Shown here piece by piece: positions 57,863 to 64,000 of a stretch of 64,000 nucleotides of DNA (positions are counted from its first letter, which is position 1; each line of letters starts with the position of its first letter). The notes below the pieces were generated by a model. That model had not been told where the DNA came from. It saw only the letters and a program-made list of their open reading frames with translations, and ran no database searches. The translations under genes were made by a program, and so were the position numbers. This stretch comes from Methylocystis echinoides (lineage in GTDB: Bacteria > Pseudomonadota > Alphaproteobacteria > Rhizobiales > Beijerinckiaceae). Location of the stretch: positions 3,472,501 to 3,536,500 of the forward strand of contig NZ_CP156084.1 in assembly GCF_040687965.1 (NCBI RefSeq). The letters are read 5' to 3'.

Positions 57863-58072
57863 TCACGGCCGGTCTGCGGTCAGGCCCGACAGGCTCAAAG
57901 CGGCCAATGTTTCAACCAGCCGCTCCACGGCGTCAGGTTCGAGTCGGATCGAAAACGGCGGGAGCGACAGCGCATCCGCCTCCCGCACGAAGAAGATCGG
58001 CTGTCGCGCCAGCCAGACCGTGCGGACGGCCACCTCCTCATCCGAGGCGTCTTCGGGCAGGAAACGCCGCAC
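57863..58072 (-). CDS. Small hypothetical protein, 69 residues
   Basis: A GTG at 58072 opens a 69-codon frame with ordinary high-GC codon use: RRFLPEDASDEEVAVRTVWL, then ARQPIFFVREADALSLPPFS and ERLVETLAALSLSGL. The frame stays open upstream to a TAG near 58110, with RPSCGCATERVV, but no other start codon is there, so the true start may differ. No motif is recognised. It lies on the minus strand between the hybrid kinase and the DUF3426-like gene. The coding call is tentative. Confidence 0.42.
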   Translation of the reverse strand: MRRFLPEDASDEEVAVRTVWLARQPIFFVREADALSLPPFSIRLEPDAVERLVETLAALSLSGLTADRP

Positions 58073-58111
58073 GACGCGCTCGGTGGCGCAGCCGCAAGAC
58101 GGGCGAAAAGC

Positions 58112-58705
58112 CTACCTTGTCCTACGCCCGACTTCGTCCGCCCGGGCGAAGCGGACCAGCACCTCCGTCCCTTCATCGGGCGGCGAGGCGAGGCGGGCGC
58201 GGAAGGCGATCTTTTCCGCGGCCTCGAGCCGGGACTTCGGCGTCGGGGCGGTCCAGGCGTAGCGCTCGAGGCCATTGGCTCCGCGAACCGACAGGGCGAG
58301 CGGCGGCGCCCGGTTGGGCTCGCGCCTCAAGTTGACGATCTCCCCCTCCGTCACGAGCACTCTGCGTGCGCCCTCCATCACGATTTTCGCGCGGATGTCG
58401 CGCAGCTCCAGGCCCGCGAGATTCACGGGCGCGCCCAGAAGCCGATAGGCGGTCGCCATGGGCGGTAGGATGCGGACGATTCGCTCGCGCATGGCGATGA
58501 GCGCCGAGACGCCGAGGACGATCGCGACAATCGTCGCAATGACGGGCCAGCGGTCGCGTTCGACGGGCGGGAGTTCGCGGACCGGCGGCCGCGGCGCGCG
58601 GCGCCACATTTCGTCAAAGCTCGGCTCGCGGTTCGCCGCGCTTTCGGCTTCCGCGCTGATTTCGCGCCACAACCGTCGTCCGTCCCGATCGCCTGCAACA
58701 CTCAT
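58112..58705 (-). CDS. Single-pass membrane protein with DUF3426-like C-terminal domain
   Basis: The 197-residue protein starts MSVAGDRDGRRLWREISAEA, with GGAG about 6 bases before the ATG at 58705. After an acidic cytoplasmic leader and RRAPRPPVRELPPVERDRWP there is one transmembrane helix (VIATIVAIVLGVSALIA). The extracytoplasmic domain has GLELRDIRAKIVMEGARRVL, VTEGEIVNLRREPNRAPPLA and ARLASPPDEGTEVLVRFARA, a beta-sandwich like DUF3426. Homologues often start with an MJ0042 zinc ribbon, but none is seen here. It is divergent from ftsE. The function is unknown. Confidence 0.75.
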   Translation of the reverse strand: MSVAGDRDGRRLWREISAEAESAANREPSFDEMWRRAPRPPVRELPPVERDRWPVIATIVAIVLGVSALIAMRERIVRILPPMATAYRLLGAPVNLAGLELRDIRAKIVMEGARRVLVTEGEIVNLRREPNRAPPLALSVRGANGLERYAWTAPTPKSRLEAAEKIAFRARLASPPDEGTEVLVRFARADEVGRRTR

Positions 58706-58853
58706 TTCGCGCTCCAGATTTTTGCGGCGCAGTGAACAAAAGCCTCGTTTCATTAACGCCGGTTATGGTTAAGGGCGCGTGAACTGACTATTCTTCCGCG
58801 GCGCGATTCCTCGGCCCTCGCGCGTCCATCCGCGCGGCCATGGGGGAGCGAGC

Positions 58854-59516
58854 GTGTTGAGCTTCGAAAATGTCGGATTGCGATATGGCGTGGGGCCGGA
58901 AACGCTCCGCGACATCAGCTTCGACATCGCGCCGCAATCGTTTCAGTTCCTTACCGGCCCGTCGGGCGCCGGCAAGACGACGCTGATGCGCCTGATCATC
59001 ATGGCGCTCAAGCCGACGCGGGGGCTCATCAGCATCTTCGACCGCGACACGGCCACGCTCGACCAGGACGAAGTCACCGAAATGCGCCGCCAGATCGGCG
59101 TCGTTTTTCAGGACTTCCGCCTGCTCGACCATTTGACGCTTTACGAGAATGTCGCGCTGCCGCTGCGCGTTCTTGGCCGGGAGGAATCGAGTTATCGCGC
59201 GGAGGTTCTCGAATTGCTCAAGTGGGTGGGCCTCGGCGAGCGCAAGCATTGCGTGCCGAGCATCCTTTCGGGCGGTGAGAAACAGCGCGCCTCCATCGCG
59301 CGCGCCCTCATCTCCCAGCCCAGGCTTCTGCTCGCCGACGAACCCACGGGGAACGTCGATCCAACGCTCGCCCGACGCATCCTGCGGCTCTTTGTCGAGC
59401 TTCACAAATCGGGGACCGCCGTCATCATCGCCACCCATGATCTGAGCCTGATGGACCAGTACGAGGAGGCGCGCCGCCTCGTCCTCGCCGAAGGCCGTCT
59501 GCATATTTTCGAGTGA
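58854..59516 (+). CDS. ftsE: Cell-division ATP-binding protein FtsE
   Basis: The 220-residue ABC ATPase starts at GTG 58854. Walker A is LTGPSGAGKTTLMRLII, the Q loop IGVVFQDFRLLDHLTL, the signature VPSILSGGEKQRASIARALI and Walker B LLLADEPTGNVDPTLA. The switch His is in IIATHDLSLM. FtsE pairs with FtsX at the division site, where ATP hydrolysis activates periplasmic amidases that split the septal wall. The stop overlaps the ftsX start by four bases (GTGA). The next genes, ydcF-like and plsC-like, follow in the usual alphaproteobacterial order. Confidence 0.96.
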   Translation: MLSFENVGLRYGVGPETLRDISFDIAPQSFQFLTGPSGAGKTTLMRLIIMALKPTRGLISIFDRDTATLDQDEVTEMRRQIGVVFQDFRLLDHLTLYENVALPLRVLGREESSYRAEVLELLKWVGLGERKHCVPSILSGGEKQRASIARALISQPRLLLADEPTGNVDPTLARRILRLFVELHKSGTAVIIATHDLSLMDQYEEARRLVLAEGRLHIFE

Positions 59517-60499
59517 AGCTCATGGACTGGGAAGTCGCCAGCCGCTGGGTCTCGCGCGTCAAATCGCGCCGCGCGAGCGCGGACGTCGGCGAGGACGATC
59601 CGGCCCAGCCCTCCCCGCTCGTGCCGACCGATTCCATCGCCGGGCGCTCGCTCGTCATGGTGATCGCGATCATGACTTTCCTCGCCGCGCTCGCCGCCGC
59701 GGCCGCCATTCTGGTCGCCGACGCAAGCAGCGAATGGCGCAGCGAAGCGGCGAGCGAGGCGACCGTGCAGGTTCGGCCCGCGCCGGGCCGCGACATGGAG
59801 TCGGATCTACGCGTCGTGGCCGACATCCTGCGCGATACGCCGGGCGTCCGCGAAGCGCAGATTTACTCCAAGACGGAGTCGGAAAGCCTTTTGGCGCCCT
59901 GGCTCGGCCAGGGTCTCGATCTTTCCCAGCTCCCCATGCCGCGCATGATCGTCGCGAAGCTCGACCCCAGGAGCCGCCCCGATCTCTCTGAACTTCGCGA
60001 GGCGCTCGCCGGCGCCGCGCCCAACGCCACTTTCGACGACCATCGCATCTTCACGGCCCGCCTCGGCGACATGGCGCGGGCCGTCGTCGCCGTCGCGGCG
60101 ATGATCTTCGTGCTGATCGTCGGCGCCTTGGGCATCGCCGTCGCCTCGGCGACGCGCGCGGCCGTGTCCACCAACCGCGAGATTGTCGAGGTGCTGCACG
60201 TCGTCGGGGCCGCAGACGGGTTCATCGCGCAAGAGTTTCAGCGCCGCTTTCTCGCGCTCGGCCTGCGCGGGGCGCTGATCGGCGGCGGCGCGGCGATCGC
60301 CTTCCTTCTCGCCGCGCAGGCGGCTCTGCGCCAGTGGCGCACGACCGCCGGCGGCGAGCAGATGCAGGCGATCTTCGGCGACCTCGCGATCGGGGCCGCA
60401 GGCTTCGTCGTCATTCTGCTTCTCGCCGGCGGCGTGGCATTTCTGACCGGCTGGCTGTCGCGCCGCATCGTCTTCCGCCACCTGCGGGGCCTCGGATGA
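59513..60499 (+). CDS. ftsX: Cell-division permease-like protein FtsX
   Basis: The 328-residue inner-membrane protein has four transmembrane helices. The first is near residues 45-70 (LVMVIAIMTFLAALAAAAAI), followed by a periplasmic loop of about 110 residues. The others cluster near 185-215, 245-270 and 285-310. TRAAVSTNREIVEVLHVVGA and ADGFIAQEFQRRFLALGLRG are typical FtsX segments in the C-terminal half. It anchors FtsE and transmits ATP-driven changes to murein hydrolase activators. GTG 59513 overlaps ftsE; an ATG at 59522 could also serve. Confidence 0.94.
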   Translation: MKLMDWEVASRWVSRVKSRRASADVGEDDPAQPSPLVPTDSIAGRSLVMVIAIMTFLAALAAAAAILVADASSEWRSEAASEATVQVRPAPGRDMESDLRVVADILRDTPGVREAQIYSKTESESLLAPWLGQGLDLSQLPMPRMIVAKLDPRSRPDLSELREALAGAAPNATFDDHRIFTARLGDMARAVVAVAAMIFVLIVGALGIAVASATRAAVSTNREIVEVLHVVGAADGFIAQEFQRRFLALGLRGALIGGGAAIAFLLAAQAALRQWRTTAGGEQMQAIFGDLAIGAAGFVVILLLAGGVAFLTGWLSRRIVFRHLRGLG

Positions 60500-60524
60500 T
60501 CCCTCTCGCCCCGGGCGGCGGCTT

Positions 60525-61283
60525 ATGACCATATATCTCTCCAGGAATCGCGCCTCCGCGCGCGATCGGCTCAAGGGCGAGAGGAACGGCAAGGTGAGGG
60601 CGATGGCGCGCTGGTGGCGTGCGACGCGGGCCAGCCTGGCGCGCGTGATTCTCCTGACGGCGGCAAGCCTGATCGGGGCCGGCGCGCTTGCTTTCGGTCT
60701 CGGCTACGTCTGGTTCGCGCTGTCGCTGGCGCGAGTCGAGCCGAAGCTTTCCGTCAAGACCGAGGGCGTCGTGGCGCTGACCGGGGGCTCCGACCGCGTG
60801 CTGGAGGCGGCCGAACTTCTGGCCCGCGGACAGGCGCGCCGGCTGCTTATCACCGGCGTCAACCGCGCGACGCGCAGCTCGGTGCTCGCAAAACGCCTCC
60901 CGGTCTCGCGCGACCTCTTCAACTGCTGCGTCGATCTCGGCTACGAGGCGCTCGACACCTTTGGCAATGCGCGGGAAACCAGGCAATGGGCGCAGGTGCA
61001 CAATATCTCCCGCTCCCTCATCGTGGTGACCTCGAATTACCACATGCCGCGGGCGCTCGTTGAACTGTCGGCCGCGCTTCCCGAGGTCAAGCTCTATCCC
61101 TTCCCGGTCGTGAGCGAGCACGTGAATGTCGCGGGCTGGGCGAGCGACCCGGCCGTCATGCGGCTCATCGGCAGCGAATACGTTAAATTCCTGGGCGCCC
61201 TGACGCGCGTGGCGCTGCGCCCGGAAAGCGCGGGCGAACTCGACCTGGGCCCCTTGCGCAGCAGCGAGGCGTCGGCCGAATGA
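60525..61283 (+). CDS. YdcF family (DUF218) membrane-anchored protein
   Basis: The 252-residue protein has a basic leader and one transmembrane helix (ILLTAASLIGAGALAFGLGY). A DUF218 domain follows with VVALTGGSDRVLEAAELLAR, RRLLITGVNRATRSS, NARETRQWAQVHNISRSLIV and TSNYHMPRALVELSA. The TGG, ITG and TSxYHMPRA pattern is that of YdcF/SanA-like proteins, thought to act on wall or envelope precursors; YdcF itself binds SAM in a structure, as I recall. It is 25 bases after ftsX and 63 bases before the plsC-type gene, so the row is probably one operon. ATG 60603 is an alternative start. Confidence 0.9.
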   Translation: MTIYLSRNRASARDRLKGERNGKVRAMARWWRATRASLARVILLTAASLIGAGALAFGLGYVWFALSLARVEPKLSVKTEGVVALTGGSDRVLEAAELLARGQARRLLITGVNRATRSSVLAKRLPVSRDLFNCCVDLGYEALDTFGNARETRQWAQVHNISRSLIVVTSNYHMPRALVELSAALPEVKLYPFPVVSEHVNVAGWASDPAVMRLIGSEYVKFLGALTRVALRPESAGELDLGPLRSSEASAE

Positions 61284-61346
61284 ACGCCTTGTAGAGCCGG
61301 GCCACGCTGACGTAAAAGGCGCGCGTCTGTCGCGAACGGTGCCTCA

Positions 61347-62165
61347 ATGCTCTTCCTGCGCTCGCTTGTTTTCCAGATTTTGTTCTGGGCCAACACCATC
61401 CTGCTGATGGTGATCTGGCTGCCGGGCCTGCTCATGCCCCGCCGCGTCTCCATGGAGCTCGGCCGGACATGGGGCCGTACCTCGCTGTGGCTCGCGGACA
61501 AGATCTGCGGTCTCGAAATCGAGTGGCGCGGCCTGGAGAACATCCCCCCGAAGGGCGGCGCCATGATCGTCGCCAGCAAGCATCAATCGATCTGGGACAC
61601 CTTCGTCCTGCCGATCCGTTTTCCGGACTTCAGCTACATTCTGAAGCGCGAGCTGGTGATGATTCCCTTCTTCGGCTGGTACCTGTTGTCGGCCGAGCAG
61701 ATCGGCATCAATCGCGCCAAGGGCGGCAAGCTGCTGCCGCAGCTCATCGAAAAGGCGAAGCATATTTTCGCGCAAGGCCGCCAGCTGTTCATCTTTCCGG
61801 AAGGCACGCGCCGCCCGGCGGGGGCGGCGCCGGCCTATAAATTCGGCATCGCCCATCTCTACGCGGCGTCGGACGTTCCGGCGCTGCCGGTGGCGCTGAA
61901 CGCCGGCCTCTTCTGGCCGCGCCGCTCCTTCCTGATCCGCCCCGGCACGGCGGTCATCGAATTTCTGCCGATGATTCCGCCGGGCCTGCCGGCGCGCGAA
62001 TTCTTCGAGAAGCTGCAAAGAGAAATCGAGACGGCCTCAGACCGCCTGATCGCGGAGGCGGTGGCGAGGGACCCGAGCCTCGCGGCGGTCGTCGAGGAAG
62101 GCCGCGCCAAGGCGCTGGCCAGGGACAGCCGCAAAGCGGCGCGGGAGCGGGTCGAGAAGGCTTAG
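61347..62165 (+). CDS. plsC: 1-acyl-sn-glycerol-3-phosphate acyltransferase
   Basis: The 272-residue protein has an N-terminal membrane anchor (SLVFQILFWANTILLMVIWL). The catalytic acyltransferase motif is IVASKHQSIWDTFVLP (HxxxxD, written HQSIWD). KRELVMIPFFGWYLLSAEQI and FIFPEGTRRPAGAAP (the glycerophosphate-binding EGTR) follow. It makes phosphatidic acid from lysophosphatidate at the inner membrane. It is last in the row ftsE-ftsX-ydcF-plsC. Its stop overlaps, tail to tail by four bases, with the stop of a coiled-coil gene on the other strand. The substrate specificity is not visible. Confidence 0.94.
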   Translation: MLFLRSLVFQILFWANTILLMVIWLPGLLMPRRVSMELGRTWGRTSLWLADKICGLEIEWRGLENIPPKGGAMIVASKHQSIWDTFVLPIRFPDFSYILKRELVMIPFFGWYLLSAEQIGINRAKGGKLLPQLIEKAKHIFAQGRQLFIFPEGTRRPAGAAPAYKFGIAHLYAASDVPALPVALNAGLFWPRRSFLIRPGTAVIEFLPMIPPGLPAREFFEKLQREIETASDRLIAEAVARDPSLAAVVEEGRAKALARDSRKAARERVEKA

Positions 62166-62497
62166 CGCGCCTCGGGCGCAAGCCCCAGCGTCTGCTCGAC
62201 GCGACGCAGCCGGCCTTCCATTTCGCTGATCAAGACGCCATGGCCGACGACTGTCGTGTGGTACTCGACGACGGCGCGGCGCAAACCCACGATCTGGTCG
62301 CTCAAATCCTTCCGGGTCCTGTCGATCTTGGCGTCGAGCGTCGCGATGTCCGACGCCACGTCAGCGCGGAGAGACTGGATTTCGTCCTTCGTCGCCATTG
62401 TCTCGCGGATGGTCACCATCTCTGAGCGCATGCCGGCCATTTCGGCGCGGATCTCGCGCAGGATATGGACGACGAGGTTGTCGGGTTGTTCGCTCAC
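62162..62497 (-). CDS. Small coiled-coil protein, 111 residues
   Basis: The product starts MSEQPDNLVVHILREIRAEM and is predicted as one long helical rod with heptads: MRSEMVTIRETMATKDEIQS, LRADVASDIATLDAKIDRTR, LSDQIVGLRRAVVEYHTTVV and MEGRLRRVEQTLGL. No membrane segment or catalytic motif is seen. I recall proteins with this N-terminus (LVVHILREIR) in Hyphomicrobiales, often annotated as hypothetical, and they may oligomerise. It converges on plsC with a four-base overlap of the stops. The function is unknown. Confidence 0.72.
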   Translation of the reverse strand: MSEQPDNLVVHILREIRAEMAGMRSEMVTIRETMATKDEIQSLRADVASDIATLDAKIDRTRKDLSDQIVGLRRAVVEYHTTVVGHGVLISEMEGRLRRVEQTLGLAPEAR

Positions 62498-62560
62498 GTC
62501 AGCGCACTCACTTTCACTCGAGCGTCAATAATGCGCGACCTCGAGCTCAAGCGCAATATC

Positions 62561-63130
62561 CTACAACCCCACCACCCCATTCAACGCCGCCGGCGCTGGG
62601 AGCAACGGATACTCGGCTTCGACGATATAGGGCCCGCCGCCAACCGAGTCGCGGGACGAATAGAGCACGAAGCGCTCGGCGGTGAATTTGAGCGGCGGGA
62701 AATAGCCGCGCGCGCCGAGATAGGCGGCGACCGAAGCCGAATTCGATCCGCGCAGCCGCGCCAGCGTCACATGCGGCGCATATTTGCGCGCTTCCGGCGG
62801 GGCGCCGAGCCGGCGCATCAGGCGCTCCTGCTCCGCCTGCATCTCGAGAAGCGCCGGCGTCGACCTCACGCGCGCGACGATGGCGCGCGGCCTGCCGCCC
62901 CCAAAGGAATCGAGCTGGTCGATCGTCACCTCCAGCTCCGGCCGACGCACGAAGGAAAGCGCATTGGCGGCGTCGCGGGCGAAGGCGTCGTCGACGTCGC
63001 CGATGAAGCGCACGGTGATGTGATAATTTTCGACGTCGATCCAGCGGGCGCCCGAGACGCCGCCGCGCAGCCGCGCGAGGCTCTCCGCGACATGGGGAGG
63101 AACTTCAAGGGCCGTAAAAAGTCTTGGCAT
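62561..63130 (-). CDS. thpR: RNA 2',3'-cyclic phosphodiesterase (2H family)
   Basis: The 189-residue protein has the two HxTx motifs of the 2H superfamily: DVENYHITVRFIGDVDD (HITV) and RKYAPHVTLARLRGS (HVTL). The start MPRLFTALEVPPHVAESLAR matches ThpR/LigT. The enzyme opens 2',3'-cyclic phosphates to 2'-phosphates and may reseal tRNA halves in reverse. It is cytosolic and of the usual length. The TesA-like esterase gene is 27 bases upstream on the same strand, so co-transcription is likely, though the two activities are unrelated. Confidence 0.93.
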   Translation of the reverse strand: MPRLFTALEVPPHVAESLARLRGGVSGARWIDVENYHITVRFIGDVDDAFARDAANALSFVRRPELEVTIDQLDSFGGGRPRAIVARVRSTPALLEMQAEQERLMRRLGAPPEARKYAPHVTLARLRGSNSASVAAYLGARGYFPPLKFTAERFVLYSSRDSVGGGPYIVEAEYPLLPAPAALNGVVGL

Positions 63131-63157
63131 GTGTTCCTCCTCGCCGTTGGAGCGCGC

Positions 63158-63856
63158 CTATTTGGCGCGCGATTCTCTCGCCGCGCCCGAGGGCGCGAGC
63201 GCTCTTTCCGCATAGGGGGCAATGTTTTCGACGATCTTGCGCACGCCCGCGGGATTGGGATGCAGGCCGTCTCCGAGCAGGAGAGCGGGGTCGCCCCACA
63301 CGCCTTCCATGAAGAACGGAACCATCGTCACTCCGTATTTCGTGGCGAGGTCGGGATAGATCGAATCGAATTCCTGCCGATAAGCTTGCCCCCAATTGTT
63401 GCTGGAGACCATGGCCGTCAGTATGACATTCACGCCTTTCGACCGGAAAATCTCGAGCATCTTCTCCAAATTGGCGCGGACCTCCGCCGGGGGCAGGCCC
63501 TGCAGCATATCATTCGCCCCGAGCTCGAGAATCGCCAGATCGACGGGTCCGTCGGACAGCACATAGTCGAGCCTCGCGAGGCCCATCGCCGTCGTGTCGC
63601 CGGAGACGCCCGCATTGACGACCTTGACGCTGAAGCCGTTGGCCGCCAACCGTTTGCCCAGTTGGACGGGCAGCGTATCCTCCGCGGAAAGCCCCGGCCC
63701 CGCCGTCAAACTGTCTCCGAACGCGATGATGCGTTTTTCCGCCGCCTCGGCCCCGGCCCCCAGGGACGCCAAAATGAGGGCGCAGGCGGCGATTTGGAGC
63801 CGGCCCCGGAACAGGCGATAAGTCGTCACAAGCGTCTGTATGGGCGCGCCAATCAA
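63158..63856 (-). CDS. TesA-like SGNH arylesterase/lysophospholipase, exported
   Basis: The protein of about 232 residues has a signal peptide (LQIAACALILASLGAGAEAA). Block I is IIAFGDSLTAGPGL with the nucleophile Ser. Block II has VVNAGVSGDTTAMGLARLDY, block III LAILELGANDMLQGLP, and block V LLGDGLHPNPAGVRKI with catalytic Asp and His. This is the TesA/arylesterase group, active in the periplasm on acyl esters. Start choice is uncertain. TTG 63856 has GGAGAAG at six bases; ATG 63883 would overlap the divergent ABC gene; GTG 63829 is shorter. The divergent pairing with a YbbA-type ABC ATPase is common. Confidence 0.9.
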   Translation of the reverse strand: MIGAPIQTLVTTYRLFRGRLQIAACALILASLGAGAEAAEKRIIAFGDSLTAGPGLSAEDTLPVQLGKRLAANGFSVKVVNAGVSGDTTAMGLARLDYVLSDGPVDLAILELGANDMLQGLPPAEVRANLEKMLEIFRSKGVNVILTAMVSSNNWGQAYRQEFDSIYPDLATKYGVTMVPFFMEGVWGDPALLLGDGLHPNPAGVRKIVENIAPYAERALAPSGAARESRAK

Positions 63857-63869
63857 GGAAAGCTTCTCC

Positions 63870-64000
63870 GTGCCACCGGTCATTGAACTCGCCGACGTGG
63901 ATCTTACCCTGGGCGACGGCGCCGCGCGGGTCCATGTTCTCAAGGGCGTCAGCCTCAGCATAGACCATGGCCAGACGGTTGGTCTCCTGGGGCCGTCGGG
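63870..64000 (+). CDS. YbbA-like ABC transporter ATP-binding protein (3' end outside window)
   Basis: The frame starts at GTG 63870 with GGAAAG about 6 bases upstream and runs off the window. It encodes PPVIELADVDLTLGDGAARV, then HVLKGVSLSIDHGQTVGLLG and the beginning of Walker A (GPSG). This is the N-terminal part of an ABC ATPase of the LolD/YbbA group (MacB-type exporter partners). It is divergent from the TesA-like gene, with only 13 bases between the chosen start codons. A YbbP-like permease gene is expected next, beyond the window end. Confidence 0.85.
   Translation, partial: MPPVIELADVDLTLGDGAARVHVLKGVSLSIDHGQTVGLLGPS

Noticed and set aside
62465-63886. Plus-strand frame of 473 codons across thpR and the TesA-like gene
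   Set aside because: It crosses two genes with complete catalytic motifs on the other strand and has shadow-like composition.

Overview
This window is chromosomal DNA of a high-GC Gram-negative bacterium, almost certainly an alphaproteobacterium of the Hyphomicrobiales. The evidence is a complex I accessory (NDUFS4-like) gene, a PetP/PetR-type regulator pair divergent from ilvE, an ftsE-ftsX-ydcF-plsC row, a ybjN-proC pair and many small Gly/Tyr-rich exported proteins. A class III aminotransferase resembling the hopanoid enzyme HpnO would fit a type II methanotroph or a relative (Methylocystaceae/Beijerinckiaceae), but no methane-oxidation gene is present, so the genus is a guess.

Layout. 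1-1018: a DUF2865 protein cut by the window edge, tRNA-Arg(TCT) and a complex I accessory subunit. 1278-8224: a surface-polysaccharide cluster with an Fdt/Qdt-type module for a dTDP-3-acetamido-3,6-dideoxyhexose (N-acetyltransferase, GT2 glycosyltransferase, aminotransferase, and an acyltransferase-ketoisomerase fusion), then two membrane O-acyltransferases. 8521-14443: tRNA-Pro(TGG), DUF192, a double cold-shock-domain protein, the class III aminotransferase, three small exported Gly/Tyr-rich proteins, and ilvE with a clear intrinsic terminator. 14585-21432: PetP/PetR and a histidine kinase, a TetR regulator, proC-ybjN, an L,D-transpeptidase and a methyltransferase. 21561-29367: an OprP/OprO-type porin, cspA followed by three small conserved-looking genes, a chagasin-like inhibitor, a GT1 glycosyltransferase that seems to start at CTG, rlmN, a GDSL-like protein, dsbB and a YqaA-type membrane protein.

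29516-34676 is the most accessory part. tRNA-Leu(CAA) is followed by gene-poor DNA, a methyltransferase with AT-richer codons, a single-domain response regulator with an HWE-type kinase, two tandem tiny membrane proteins sharing an IGFGAG motif, and a Gly/Trp-rich exported protein. 34923-47910 is mixed housekeeping and accessory: lytic transglycosylase, quinone oxidoreductase, a small coiled-coil protein, patatin, DUF2165, a GNAT/cupin pair, GST, pyrE, a D-Ala-D-Ala dipeptidase, an AbrB-lipoprotein-Doc row, and recG. 47955-55340 holds an orphan DNA methyltransferase overlapping a HigA-like regulator, a translationally coupled queA-X-tgt queuosine operon whose Tgt lacks the zinc ligands, two cyclophilins, coaD, and a dihydroorotase homologue without its metal-binding HxH. 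55408-64000 has a PAS hybrid kinase, ftsE-ftsX-ydcF-plsC, thpR, and a TesA-like esterase divergent from an ABC ATPase cut by the window end.

No CRISPR array, insertion sequence, prophage or complete restriction system is visible. The best leads are the CTG-initiated glycosyltransferase, the AbrB-lipoprotein-Doc row, the regulator-methyltransferase pair, the zinc-less Tgt, and the tandem IGFGAG mini-proteins.
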